DNA from: Dorea sp. 5-2
Lineage (GTDB): Bacteria; Bacillota; Clostridia; Lachnospirales; Lachnospiraceae
DNA length: 64,000 nucleotides
Assembly (NCBI RefSeq): GCF_000403455.2
Contig: NZ_KE159794.1
Location: forward strand, 124,001 to 188,000
Direction: 5' to 3'
Shown here: in pieces, positions 1 through 9,167 of the stretch
How positions within the stretch are numbered: the stretch's first letter is position 1
Layout: each line of letters opens with the position of its first letter
Notes under the pieces: generated by a model
What the model saw: the letters and a program-made list of their open reading frames with translations, nothing else
The model's database searches: none
What the model was told of the DNA's origin: nothing
Position numbers and translations under genes: made by a program

Positions 1-36
1 ACATGAATTGACAGATATGGATTATTTCCTACTTAC

Positions 37-70
37 CTAAAAAAGGGACTGCATTTTTCGGCAGTCCCTT
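37..70 (-). terminator. Intrinsic terminator after the wzz-like gene
   Basis: A perfect 10-bp stem (43-52 with 61-70, arms AAGGGACTGC/GCAGTCCCTT) has an 8-nt loop and, read on the minus strand, is followed by a run of Ts. It lies just past the stop of the wzz-like gene and probably ends the polysaccharide transcript. Confidence 0.85.
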
Positions 71-77
71 CATAATC

Positions 78-1628
78 TCAAGCTAAGACAACTGTTCCTA
101 ATATCTTCACACCACGATCCAGCGCCAGTCTTCTCTCCTTCATAATAAACTGTGATTCAGACGCTCGTTTCTTCTCCAGGAACAATATCCCATCGTAATC
201 TTCCAGCTTCCTGAGCGCGTCTGCCTGAAATACGATCTGTGTATAGTCCGACAGAGTAATCCCCTCTATCTCTGAAACTAGCTTCGCATACAGAGAAGCT
301 ACTTCTTTCTCCGGCATTGTCCCGGCAAGCATGATCTTCTTCACTTCATTCTCTTTGCCCGCCTTAGTGACCGCCGCCTGCACATTCGCTGCCGCAAGCT
401 TCACCTGCTCTTCGAATCCAAGCTTCCCATACGCGCCTTCCTCTAACCGGATGATCCACGCGTCTATTTTTCCAAACCATCTCTTCTCCGTACCGGAATC
501 TCTGACCATTCCAAGCATCGGCATACCGAATTCCTCCGCGAATCCACCTGTACTCTGCAGCCGTCCGCTCATAATATACAGCACTGCAAGTACAAAACAT
601 GCAAAGAATCCGCCGAGAACAATCCCGACCACCGCATATTTCGCACCGGAGATCACCGGATTCGCCAAGGCTCCCTGCGCCTCCTGTGTTCCCGCAGAAG
701 ACGCGTCTGCTCCTTCTTCGGTTTCCAGGCTCATAGCCGCGTCCAGTTCCGTCTGTAAGGTCTGCAGATTCCTGATCCCTTCCACATACGCCGCTCTTAT
801 AGACGTCTGATAACTCTGCAGTTCAGCATCCGACCGTTCGGACTGTACTGAAGCAAGTAACTTAAGACTATGCTTCGCTACATCATTCTTCAGCTGAGTG
901 CTGTAATCCCCGATGATCTTCTCCGCCTCTTTCAGATAGGAACCGCATAACTTATCATCCGGCATTCTGATCTGAATCTGGAAGACCATTTCCTCGGGAC
1001 GGATCACTTGGTTGTCCTCTAGCCTGTACGCTTCTCTCTCACTGTTACTGAACGTAACCAGATAACGCAAATCTTCTATGGAGATCTCTTTGTTCTTCGC
1101 ATGCAGCTCTTCCGCCATCCTTCCGTCCAGGATAAACGCACGGTAGGAGGCAAGCAAGCTGTCCAGATGATCGCCGCCGTCTATATAATAACTCAGCGTT
1201 CCTGTTGAAACGTGGTAGGAATCTATCTGCATGACCGCAGACTCGTCCAGATATTCCTTCTGGCTCTTTAAGTTCTGTCGACTTTCCCATAATGCACGCT
1301 TGTAGGACTCAACGGACTGCGTATAGATGTCGGAGGCTTCTACATCAGTCTCACTCATATCAGCCGCATTGGCCCCGGGTTCATCCTTGCCGGCAGCATC
1401 TGACTTCGCGGCGTCTCCTGCCGCAGCGGTTGATTCAGGCTGATCCAGGGATTTTTCCTTCTGGCTGATCGCCTGATTGCTCCTGACCGTCGCCAGATAC
1501 TTATACGCTCCTGCCAAAACGCCCATGATCAGCATAAACAGAAGAATGTATCTCCAACGCTCCATGCAGTAAAAAATTAAATCTGTTAAACTGATTTCCT
1601 TTTCCCTCGTCTCTTGTTGCTCGTTCAT
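78..1628 (-). CDS. Wzz/CpsC-like polysaccharide co-polymerase with degenerate kinase-like C-terminus
   Basis: This 516-residue protein should set chain length of the surface polysaccharide at the membrane. It has an N-terminal membrane segment near residues 26-46, a long Asp/Glu/Ala-rich and coiled-coil extracytoplasmic part, and a second membrane segment near 330-352 (YAVVGIVLGGFFACFVLAVL), the layout of Wzz/CpsC proteins. About 160 cytoplasmic residues follow. They look like the fold of CpsD/BY-kinase or ParA-type ATPases (ends DYDGILFLEKKRAS...GVKILGTVVLA), but where a Walker A is expected the sequence is AGTMPEKEV. The start has GGAG 8 nt upstream. It is the last gene of the locus, and no separate BY-kinase is seen in the window. 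Confidence 0.8.
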   Translation of the reverse strand: MNEQQETREKEISLTDLIFYCMERWRYILLFMLIMGVLAGAYKYLATVRSNQAISQKEKSLDQPESTAAAGDAAKSDAAGKDEPGANAADMSETDVEASDIYTQSVESYKRALWESRQNLKSQKEYLDESAVMQIDSYHVSTGTLSYYIDGGDHLDSLLASYRAFILDGRMAEELHAKNKEISIEDLRYLVTFSNSEREAYRLEDNQVIRPEEMVFQIQIRMPDDKLCGSYLKEAEKIIGDYSTQLKNDVAKHSLKLLASVQSERSDAELQSYQTSIRAAYVEGIRNLQTLQTELDAAMSLETEEGADASSAGTQEAQGALANPVISGAKYAVVGIVLGGFFACFVLAVLYIMSGRLQSTGGFAEEFGMPMLGMVRDSGTEKRWFGKIDAWIIRLEEGAYGKLGFEEQVKLAAANVQAAVTKAGKENEVKKIMLAGTMPEKEVASLYAKLVSEIEGITLSDYTQIVFQADALRKLEDYDGILFLEKKRASESQFIMKERRLALDRGVKILGTVVLA

Positions 1629-1678
1629 GATTGGTTCTCCTTTGATTCTTAGCCTTTCTTTATTCTTTTGAATATATA

Positions 1679-1702
1679 GTTAATATTAATCATTATATTA
1701 AC
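1679..1702. promoter_or_regulatory. Dyad overlapping a candidate -10 upstream of the wzz-like gene
   Basis: An 8-bp inverted repeat (GTTAATAT/ATATTAAC, 8-nt centre) overlaps a TATAAT-like hexamer (1692-1697, minus strand) about 65 nt upstream of the start. It could be an operator over a weak promoter. No good -35 is seen, and the region is AT-rich, so this is tentative. Confidence 0.3.
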
Positions 1703-1831
1703 CTGAATTCCTCTGCATATTCCTTTTTTCGATATTTGCCTGAATTGACCTGATATTTTAATTCAACTTGATTCATTCTCATGACGGCAGACGACTAATG
1801 CCCTCCGCCAAATGATCTTTTAGATATGCAT

Positions 1832-2704
1832 TTACTGGCTTATTTGAATTTCTTTCGCAAATTGGTCGATAGATTCCGCTTTCGCCGCCATTTTGAGCCA
1901 CGTGCTTAAAGTATTCAAATCCATTTCCCCCTCAAGCTGTGTCTTTAAGGCTTCCGGTATGCTTCCCAAATCTTCTAGTAGTTCTATGATCGCATCCACT
2001 TTCCCTTCTGCTTTTCCTTCTGCTTTTCCTTCTTTTCGCTCATTCCTAAGCAACTCTTCAAATAACATATAGCGTTCCTCCATCTTTCGGCTTGCCTTAA
2101 CATGCCGTACGGACTCCTGAAGTCTTGATACGAAACCATCCTCAAAATTTCCTGTACTTGCTTCAAGGTCTGCTCCTACATATTCGAGAAATCTTACCAA
2201 TTCTTCCGAAACTTCTTCTTCATTCTCTCCACGAGTGCTTAGACAGATTGTATGTGATCCATCATCAAAGCTTAAACCGTCACTCTGTATACAGCAATTT
2301 TCGATATTATACATATACTTCTTTTTGCCGAACGGATCATAATCACATATAAAAATCACATATGTCTCCGGCAACTCTGAATAATCTGTTCCGCTCAATA
2401 ATAGTTCCGCAGTGATCTGGCTGTGGTAGTACCTTGAGCGCCTGGGCAAAGCTGGCTCTCTGCTCACCTGCATCTCCACGTTGTAACGAGTATTTTTCTC
2501 GTCCTTCGCATAAACGTCAAGACGCACGCCCCGGTATTCCGGATGATAAATGATGCTTCTCTCCTTGCTCACTTCCACACGCTCAATTGACACTCCAAGA
2601 ACCATCTGTAAAAACGGCTTACAGTTATCTTCATCTGCCATAACCGCACCGAACATGAAATTGTCTTTGATTGTAAGTTCCTGTAATCTCTTCTTTTTAC
2701 TCAT
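1832..2704 (-). CDS. Rpn-family PD-(D/E)XK nuclease / transposase-like protein
   Basis: The protein (290 residues) belongs to the Rpn (recombination-promoting nuclease, putative transposase) family common in Lachnospiraceae. The N-terminus has the family opening LTIKDNFMFGAVM, then RGVRLDVYAKDEKNTRYNVEMQV, which fits the nuclease core (D...E-x-Q), and PRRSRYYHSQIT. Near the C-terminus a GKAEGKAEGK repeat leads into a short helical tail. An upstream in-frame start at 2770 is rejected: it would overlap the -35 of the promoter seen here, whereas the ATG at 2704 has GGAGG 5 nt upstream. The gene has its own promoter and probably entered the locus as cargo. Its cellular role is not established. 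Confidence 0.8.
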   Translation of the reverse strand: MSKKKRLQELTIKDNFMFGAVMADEDNCKPFLQMVLGVSIERVEVSKERSIIYHPEYRGVRLDVYAKDEKNTRYNVEMQVSREPALPRRSRYYHSQITAELLLSGTDYSELPETYVIFICDYDPFGKKKYMYNIENCCIQSDGLSFDDGSHTICLSTRGENEEEVSEELVRFLEYVGADLEASTGNFEDGFVSRLQESVRHVKASRKMEERYMLFEELLRNERKEGKAEGKAEGKVDAIIELLEDLGSIPEALKTQLEGEMDLNTLSTWLKMAAKAESIDQFAKEIQISQ

Positions 2705-2741
2705 ATAACCCTCCACGTATGCAGAGGAATCCTTATATTGG

Positions 2742-2770
2742 ATTATATCATGCGGGACTTTTATATTCAA
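2742..2770 (-). promoter_or_regulatory. Promoter of the Rpn-family gene
   Basis: Minus strand TTGAAT (2765-2770), 17-bp spacer, TATAAT (2742-2747). It lies 38 nt upstream of the chosen start and shows that this gene can be transcribed apart from the polysaccharide operon. Confidence 0.75.
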
Positions 2771-2786
2771 TGCATTTATTTGTTAC

Positions 2787-3739
2787 CTATGATTTTATTT
2801 CAACATAACAGTTCAAGGAAAGGATCTCATAGCGGTCTTCCTGGGTATAATACGCTACCATTTCATCCGCATTAATATCTGTATCCTTGCATACTTTGAT
2901 AATAAAAGTCTCAGCCCGATCGCCCTCAATTCTTTGTGTTAATACCGGAACCAGCCAACTGACAGAATAACATATAATAACAATCAACAACAGGATTTCT
3001 TGAAAACCATGCTCTATGGCAAACACTTTATCTTTTAACAACTTATACGATTTCCCATATCTGCCTTCGTCCATGTCTTCTCGTTTCCCTATGAAGATCA
3101 TTTCATACCTATAAAAAATGAGACATGCATAAATCAAGGAATATATTACAATCACAGGAACCATAACCAAGAATACCATATAGACATGTTGGTGAAAATG
3201 CTGTGACAACGAATAAAAAAACAGAAGCGCAAACGAAAGACAGACAAAATAATTAAGTTTTATAGTCAACGGCAGATTATGTATATAGCAATATATAGAA
3301 TAGCATACAATTGAGACTACAGAAAGAGAAGAAAAGAAAAATGCATGAAATAAATGCAACATATTTAATTTCTGATTCAGCCATTTTGTATCTGCATCAT
3401 GATCAGGCAATTCTTTATGCTGCTCTATGCTTTGGTAATTTATAGGAAAACCAAATATCCCCGGAACATTGCTACTTTTCGCATATTCATAGCAAAAGTA
3501 TACAGGTAAAGCGTAGTAATAGCAGGCGGCACTAAACACACTGCTGAAATCGCTTTATCATACATCTCCTGCGCCGTCTCTTTCTGCCGCTGCACCAAAA
3601 GACAGATAATAAAAAACACAGTGATCAAAATTCCACCTAAACAGATTGCCGAGTAATATGTGCTTACATTTTCATACTTTTCAACCTGCCTTGTGTATTC
3701 AATGATTAGTTGAACAATTTCACCTACTTCTGTTTTCAT
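2787..3739 (-). pseudogene. Frameshifted multi-spanning membrane protein gene of unknown function
   Basis: Two overlapping frames together make one protein. The first (3440-3739, start with GGGAG upstream) has two membrane segments and runs to VAMFRGYLVFL before a stop. The second frame continues from about 3450 with FGFPINYQSIEQHKEL and three or four more hydrophobic segments to 2787. The reading frame changes around the TTTTCC tract near 3445, so a one-base indel is likely. It starts 33 nt after the 2-epimerase gene. I do not recognise the family. A sequencing error or programmed shift is possible but less likely. Confidence 0.65.
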
Positions 3740-3772
3740 CCATTCACTCTCCCGTCCCGGTAATCCATATAG

Positions 3773-4996
3773 TTAACGACATTCATTTTTTCTCCATACA
3801 AAAGAATCTACAATTCTCGTATATGACTGTATAATCTTTACTACTTTAGCGCTGACATTCGAATCCGTATAGTCCGGAACCGGAATAGCAAATGCTCCGT
3901 CTTTATTCATTTCGACAGCTAATTCTATTGCTTGAATCAATCCTGCTTTACCTATACCTGATAATACAAAACAACCTTTTTCAAGCGCTTCTGGTCTCTC
4001 CGTACTGGTTCTGATACATATTGCCGGAAATGATCTGCTAATTGAAGTAAAAAAGCTTGACTCTTCCGGCAATGTACCTGAATCAGAAATAACAGCATAT
4101 GCATGTATCTGCAGACTATTATAATCATGGAATCCCAGCGGTTCATGAGCGATCACCCGATGATCTAATCGGAATTTTTCATCTCTTTCCATCAGTTCCA
4201 ACATCTTACGGCTTCGTGGATGGCAGGAATACAGAACAGGCATATCATATTTCTCTGCCATTGCATTTATGGCATGGAACAGGGATAAAAAATTCTTCTC
4301 TGTGTCTATGTTTTCTTCCCTGTGGGCAGACAGTAATATATACTCCTTTGGCGTCACAGATACACCAGTTTCTATACTCAATCTCCTGTGTATATCTGAA
4401 TTTAAGATTTCATCCAGATTATTTGTCAGCACTTCTGCCATCGGCGAACCTGTAACATATGTTCTTTCTTTCGGAAGCCCGCATTCCGCAAGATATCTTC
4501 TCGCATGCTCCGAATATGCAAGATTTACATCACTGATGATATCCACAATCCTTCTATTCGTCTCTTCTGGCAAACATTCATCTTTACATCGGTTTCCGGC
4601 TTCCATATGAAATATTGGAATATGCAGGCGTTTTGCACTAATCGCTGATAAGCAGCTATTTGTATCTCCAAGCACCAACAAAGCGTCCGGAGAGATCGCA
4701 TGCATGAGTTTGTAACTTGATGCTATAATATTTCCCATAGTCGAACCAAGATCATCGCCTACCGCATTCAAATATACTTCCGGATCATCCAGTTTTAAAT
4801 CCTTAAAAAAAATGCCATTCAGGCTATAATCATAATTCTGTCCTGTATGGCATAAAATCGTATCAAAATATGTCCTGCAGCTCTTGATCACTTCTGATAA
4901 ACGGATAATCTCGGGTCTTGTACCAACAATGATTAAAAGCTTTAGTTTTCCATTATTTTTCCAATGGATATTGCTGTAGTCTGTTATATTATTCAT
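3773..4996 (-). CDS. UDP-N-acetylglucosamine 2-epimerase-family enzyme (CapG/FnlC or WbpI type)
   Basis: A 407-residue non-hydrolysing 2-epimerase of the WecB superfamily. Seen: VGTRPEIIRLSEVI near the N-terminus, LVLGDTNSCLSA, IFHMEAGNRCKDE, LPEETNRRIVD, and TGSPMAEVL. These resemble the branch that includes CapG/FnlC/WbjD (last step to UDP-L-FucNAc) and WbpI (UDP-GlcNAc(3NAc)A to UDP-ManNAc(3NAc)A). It sits next to the wbpE-like gene, which favours WbpI, but capE and capF elsewhere in the operon also require such an enzyme and no second copy is in the window. The N-terminus is about 18 residues longer than usual. RBS GGAG 8 nt before the ATG. Confidence 0.88.
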   Translation of the reverse strand: MNNITDYSNIHWKNNGKLKLLIIVGTRPEIIRLSEVIKSCRTYFDTILCHTGQNYDYSLNGIFFKDLKLDDPEVYLNAVGDDLGSTMGNIIASSYKLMHAISPDALLVLGDTNSCLSAISAKRLHIPIFHMEAGNRCKDECLPEETNRRIVDIISDVNLAYSEHARRYLAECGLPKERTYVTGSPMAEVLTNNLDEILNSDIHRRLSIETGVSVTPKEYILLSAHREENIDTEKNFLSLFHAINAMAEKYDMPVLYSCHPRSRKMLELMERDEKFRLDHRVIAHEPLGFHDYNSLQIHAYAVISDSGTLPEESSFFTSISRSFPAICIRTSTERPEALEKGCFVLSGIGKAGLIQAIELAVEMNKDGAFAIPVPDYTDSNVSAKVVKIIQSYTRIVDSFVWRKNECR

Positions 4997-5014
4997 TGTT
5001 TTTACTCCACCTTC

Positions 5015-6157
5015 CTAATATAGGGTATCTGGACAAAGATACTTTTTCAAGCACTCTGCAACATATTCTACGTCTTCCCTTTCCATATAAGGATGTATCG
5101 GCAAAGACAATATTCTTCTACATATTTCCTTCGTATTACTCAATTCATCAAATACCAAATAATTATCCAAAAATGCTTTTTGCTCATGCATAGGTTTTGG
5201 GTAATATACCATCGTAGGTATATCGTCCCGCTTCAAATTTTGCTGTAATTCTTCTCGCTGTATATTTTCAGGCAATAAAACACTATACTGTGCCCAACTA
5301 GAATAAAACCCTTCTTTTATAAAAGGTGTTTTGACAACATCTTTCAATATCTCTGTATATTGTGCCGCTGCCTGGTTGATTTTTTCAAGTTCATATTTCT
5401 CAAATGCCTTTAACTTTGGAAGCAAAATAGCCGCTTGAAGCGTATCAAGACGAGAGTTCATCCCAATGCGGATGTTATCATATTTACAGCTTCCTTTCCC
5501 ATGTATCCGTATAGAGCGTAAATATTTCTCTATATCATCATTGTCAGTAAAAATAGCCCCTCCGTCTCCATAGCACCCTAACGGCTTTGCCGGGAAAAAG
5601 GATGTTGTAGAAATATTGCCGAAAGAACACGCTTTCTGACCTTCTATTTCACCTCCGAATCCCTGTGCTCCATCTTCTAAGATCATAAGATTGTATTTTT
5701 CTGCAATCTTTCTAATTGATGGATAATCCGCTGGTTGTCCAAATAAATCTACAGCTATAATTACTTTAGGCGTTAAATATCCTTCCTCTATTACACATTG
5801 GATCGCATTTTCCAAACTGTGCACAGAAATATTAAAGGTGTCCTTATCTATGTCTACAAAAACAGGAGTTGCTCCGGCATAAGATACAACTTCTCCAGAA
5901 GAAAAAAAAGTAAAATCCGGCACAAATACAGCATCTCCTTCTCCAATCTTCCATGCCATCAATGCCAACGATAGCGCATCTGTTCCATTAGCGCAAGTAA
6001 TACAATGTTTTGCTCCTACATATTCTGCCAATTTACCTTCTAATACATCTACCTGTCTTCCGCTGATAAAATTACAATCTCGAATTACGGTTTTCATACC
6101 TTCTCGAATTTCGTCTTCTATCATCTCATACTGTTTTTTTAAATCTCTAAATTCCAT
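5015..6157 (-). CDS. wbpE: WbpE-like PLP-dependent sugar aminotransferase (DegT/DnrJ family)
   Basis: This 380-residue protein should aminate C3 of the 3-keto UDP-GlcNAcA made by WbpB, giving UDP-GlcNAc(3N)A. Motifs: NGTDALSLAL (cofactor phosphate), DGAQGFGGE (Asp holding the PLP ring nitrogen), SFFPAKPLGCYGDGG with the Schiff-base lysine, and MNSRLDTLQAA. An upstream in-frame start at 6181 is less likely: ATG 6157 has AGGAG 7 nt upstream. It lies between the wbpD-like acetyltransferase and the 2-epimerase, so four consecutive steps are encoded together. Confidence 0.88.
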   Translation of the reverse strand: MEFRDLKKQYEMIEDEIREGMKTVIRDCNFISGRQVDVLEGKLAEYVGAKHCITCANGTDALSLALMAWKIGEGDAVFVPDFTFFSSGEVVSYAGATPVFVDIDKDTFNISVHSLENAIQCVIEEGYLTPKVIIAVDLFGQPADYPSIRKIAEKYNLMILEDGAQGFGGEIEGQKACSFGNISTTSFFPAKPLGCYGDGGAIFTDNDDIEKYLRSIRIHGKGSCKYDNIRIGMNSRLDTLQAAILLPKLKAFEKYELEKINQAAAQYTEILKDVVKTPFIKEGFYSSWAQYSVLLPENIQREELQQNLKRDDIPTMVYYPKPMHEQKAFLDNYLVFDELSNTKEICRRILSLPIHPYMEREDVEYVAECLKKYLCPDTLY

Positions 6158-6196
6158 CACTTTTCTCCTGCATATACTCACCTACTGATTATATAT

Positions 6197-6703
6197 TCAA
6201 CATATTGTGTCCTTATTTCGTATTCCCATCACATCAACTTTACCTATTATTTTAGCCGGAACACCTGCAACCAGTGCATAATCCGGCACATCTTTTGTTA
6301 CAACCGCTCCTGCCGCTATCATTGAATACTTCCCTATCACATTTCCGCATACAATAGTTGCATTCGCCCCAATACTGGCTCCTTCTTTTATTAATGTTCT
6401 CTTATATCCCGCTTTTCCTTTTGGGTATCTGGCACGTGGACTCAAGTCGTTAGTAAATACACAAGACGGACCACAAAAAACACCATCTTCAAGTTCTACC
6501 CCTTCATATATAGATACATTGTTCTGCACTTTACATTCATTTCCGATAATAACATTATTAGAAACATTGACATTTTGACCAAACGAGCAATTTTCTCCAA
6601 TCTTTGCACCTTCTTGAATATGACAAAAGTGCCATATCTTTGTCCCTTTTCCAATTCTTACGTTTTCGTCTATATAACTGCTTTCGTGTACAAAATAATC
6701 CAT
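6197..6703 (-). CDS. wbpD: WbpD-like N-acetyltransferase (left-handed beta-helix)
   Basis: 168 residues of hexapeptide repeats (IGKGTKIWHFCHI, IGENCSFGQNVNV, IGNECKVQNNVSI), the left-handed beta-helix fold. It should acetylate the 3-amino group to give UDP-GlcNAc(3NAc)A. The conserved FTNDLSPRA stretch and the end AAGAVVTKDVPDYALVAGVP are typical of the WbpD/WlbB group. The ATG at 6703 has GGAG 7 nt upstream; the codon before it is TTG. It lies between wbpB-like and wbpE-like genes. Confidence 0.88.
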   Translation of the reverse strand: MDYFVHESSYIDENVRIGKGTKIWHFCHIQEGAKIGENCSFGQNVNVSNNVIIGNECKVQNNVSIYEGVELEDGVFCGPSCVFTNDLSPRARYPKGKAGYKRTLIKEGASIGANATIVCGNVIGKYSMIAAGAVVTKDVPDYALVAGVPAKIIGKVDVMGIRNKDTIC

Positions 6704-6747
6704 CAAACCTCTCCTATTGCTCCAGTACCTACATAATATTAGTTACT

Positions 6748-7824
6748 TTATCTAAATGTTCCCTCCATATCAACACTTGCAAATCTTTCCAAGGGTAACT
6801 TTATTGGTCTTTTCTCTTTCTGACTTTTATATATTGCCAATACTAATTCCAAAGCATTTCTTCCAGCCACAGCATTTACATATGGTTCTCTATTATTTTC
6901 AATCGCATCTATTACATCCGCATATAGACTGCTATGACCATTTCCATAAACATTGCTGGTAATTTCTTTTAATCCGATATTCCTACTATCCTCTCCTGTT
7001 TCATCCGAAAATTCCCAAACATCAATATTATTCGTAGACTTCCCACCTATTTTAACCGTCCCTTTTTCGCCAAATAAGTATAACGTCTCTTCTAAATTTT
7101 GTGGATATACATTGGTTGTTCCCTCAATAGTTGCAATTGCGCCGTTTTTAAATTTTACGACTGCCATTCCAACATCTTCCGCCTCTAAATAATTGTGAAA
7201 TTGCTGTCTGGTTTGTCCATAAACTTCTTCTACTTCATCTCCCATCATCCAACGCAACAAATCTATCCCGTGAATACATTGATTCATTAATGCTCCACCG
7301 TCAGACACCCATTTCCCCCTCCAAGAAGCTTGCGTATAATACTCTTCATTTCGATTCCATCGTACATGAACCGACCCATGTGATAACCGTCCAAAACGTC
7401 CTGCTTCTAACGCTTTTCTCATTTCCTGGACTGCAACATTAAATCGGTTCTGATGACAGGCAGAAACCTTTACTCCATGCTTATGCGCAAGATCAATAAT
7501 CTTATTCGCATCTTCAATACTCATAGCGATCGGTTTTTCAACAATACAATGGATACCATGTTCGATACAAAATAGTGCAATCTCTGCATGACATCCGCTC
7601 TCTGTTGCAATCGCTACTAAATCCAACTCATTTTCTTGAATCATTTTCTTATAGTCTGTATATCTCTTGATCGAGGTCTTATCTTCCAAATTATACTTTA
7701 TTAATAATTTCTCCATTTGCTCCATCTCAAGATCACAAATAGCAGCTAATTCTAAATGATTACTCATGGCTGCCTTTATGTGATTTACCGCAATACGTCC
7801 ACACCCTATTAATGCATATTTCAT
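6748..7824 (-). CDS. wbpB: WbpB-like UDP-GlcNAcA 3-dehydrogenase (Gfo/Idh/MocA family)
   Basis: A 358-residue oxidoreductase. The N-terminal Rossmann motif ALIGCGRIAVNH binds NAD. HCIVEKPIAM carries the catalytic EKP lysine, and GGALMNQCIHGIDLLRWM holds the conserved histidine of the C-terminal domain. In the WbpA-B-E-D pathway this enzyme oxidises C3 of UDP-GlcNAcA so that WbpE can aminate it. It follows wbpA by 24 nt and is followed by wbpD. Confidence 0.88.
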   Translation of the reverse strand: MKYALIGCGRIAVNHIKAAMSNHLELAAICDLEMEQMEKLLIKYNLEDKTSIKRYTDYKKMIQENELDLVAIATESGCHAEIALFCIEHGIHCIVEKPIAMSIEDANKIIDLAHKHGVKVSACHQNRFNVAVQEMRKALEAGRFGRLSHGSVHVRWNRNEEYYTQASWRGKWVSDGGALMNQCIHGIDLLRWMMGDEVEEVYGQTRQQFHNYLEAEDVGMAVVKFKNGAIATIEGTTNVYPQNLEETLYLFGEKGTVKIGGKSTNNIDVWEFSDETGEDSRNIGLKEITSNVYGNGHSSLYADVIDAIENNREPYVNAVAGRNALELVLAIYKSQKEKRPIKLPLERFASVDMEGTFR

Positions 7825-7848
7825 ATTCTTATCGCTCTCTTTCCTCTT

Positions 7849-9162
7849 CTAAAGTACTTCAATATTCTCCCTATTTTTAATATCTTTCATGACATTTTTA
7901 GTATCAAAAATATTTTTAGCATGTTTTTGTAGCATAACATAATCCACATTCGAATGTGCTGCAGTAATTATCAACAAATCATATTTTTCAACTTGTTCCG
8001 GCTTAATATTTTGCTTTCCTTTATGTATTTTCCCTTGATATTTATATTCTGAGATCCATGGATCATAAAATTCCACAAGAGCACCGGATTCTTCTAAGAT
8101 TTTTATTACCTCCAACGCGGGACTTTCCCGATAATCATCAATATTTTGCTTATATGCTACACCCACTACCAATATCTTAGCCATCTTTAATGATTTTTCA
8201 TATTTATTAAGAATTCTAACAGCCCTTCCCACACAATATTCTGGCATCTTATCATTAATGCTCATGGAGCTCTCAATCATGGATGTATGAAATCCATACT
8301 CTCTGGCTTTCCAGGAAAGATAATATGGATCCAAAGGAATACAATGCCCTCCAAGTCCTGGTCCTGGATAAAATGCTTGAAAACCATAAGGTTTTGTTTT
8401 TGCCGCCTCAATTACTTCCCATATATTTATACCCATACGATCACATAACATAGCCAATTCATTTATCATACCAATATTAACATTGCGGTACGTGTTTTCT
8501 AAAATTTTCTCCATTTCCGCAATTGTCGGTGATGATACTTCTTTTACTTCCCCCTCTAAAACCGACCTGTACATAGCTGCAATAACTTCCGTAGCATCTT
8601 TCCCTACACCCCCTACCACTTTGGGGGTATTTTTGGTTTTATAAATAATATTTCCCGGATCCACCCTTTCCGGAGAAAAACCCAAATAAAAATCTACACC
8701 ACATTTCAAACCCGATCCCTCTTCAAGAATTGGTTTTACCAGATCCTCCGTAGTTCCTGGATAAGTTGTAGATTCTAAAACAACAATTGTTTTTTTTGTT
8801 AAATACTTTGCAATTTCCTCTGCAGAATTTTTAACATAACTAATATCCGGCTGTTGATGTTTATCCAACGGAGTAGGAACACAAATTGCTATAAAATCAA
8901 CATTTTTAACAAAACTAAAATCAGTTGTTGCTTCTAAATTTCCACTATCAACTAAATTGACCAACTCCCTATCTACAACATCTCCTATATAATTCTGCCC
9001 TTTGTTCACCATATCAACCTTTTGAAATTGAACATCAAAACCAATTGTTTTATACCCTGCTTTTGCCTTTTCTACTGCTAACGGTAATCCAACATACCCA
9101 AGACCAACTACACCTACCACAATAGATTTATCACTGATTTTTTTTAACATGTACTCTTTCAT
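7849..9162 (-). CDS. wbpA: WbpA-like UDP-N-acetylglucosamine 6-dehydrogenase
   Basis: A 437-residue UDP-sugar dehydrogenase that should oxidise C6 of UDP-GlcNAc to UDP-GlcNAcA with two NAD. Seen: GVVGLGYVGLPLAVE (NAD binding), FSPERVDPGN, and the catalytic cysteine in PGPGLGGHCIPLDPYYLSW, followed by the UDP-binding C-terminal domain. GGLG-HCIPLDP is the form seen in UDP-HexNAc dehydrogenases (WbpA, WecC, TviB) rather than UDP-glucose enzymes. First of the contiguous wbpA-B-D-E-epimerase block. RBS GGAAG 9 nt upstream. Confidence 0.9.
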   Translation of the reverse strand: MKEYMLKKISDKSIVVGVVGLGYVGLPLAVEKAKAGYKTIGFDVQFQKVDMVNKGQNYIGDVVDRELVNLVDSGNLEATTDFSFVKNVDFIAICVPTPLDKHQQPDISYVKNSAEEIAKYLTKKTIVVLESTTYPGTTEDLVKPILEEGSGLKCGVDFYLGFSPERVDPGNIIYKTKNTPKVVGGVGKDATEVIAAMYRSVLEGEVKEVSSPTIAEMEKILENTYRNVNIGMINELAMLCDRMGINIWEVIEAAKTKPYGFQAFYPGPGLGGHCIPLDPYYLSWKAREYGFHTSMIESSMSINDKMPEYCVGRAVRILNKYEKSLKMAKILVVGVAYKQNIDDYRESPALEVIKILEESGALVEFYDPWISEYKYQGKIHKGKQNIKPEQVEKYDLLIITAAHSNVDYVMLQKHAKNIFDTKNVMKDIKNRENIEVL

Positions 9163-9167
9163 TTAAT

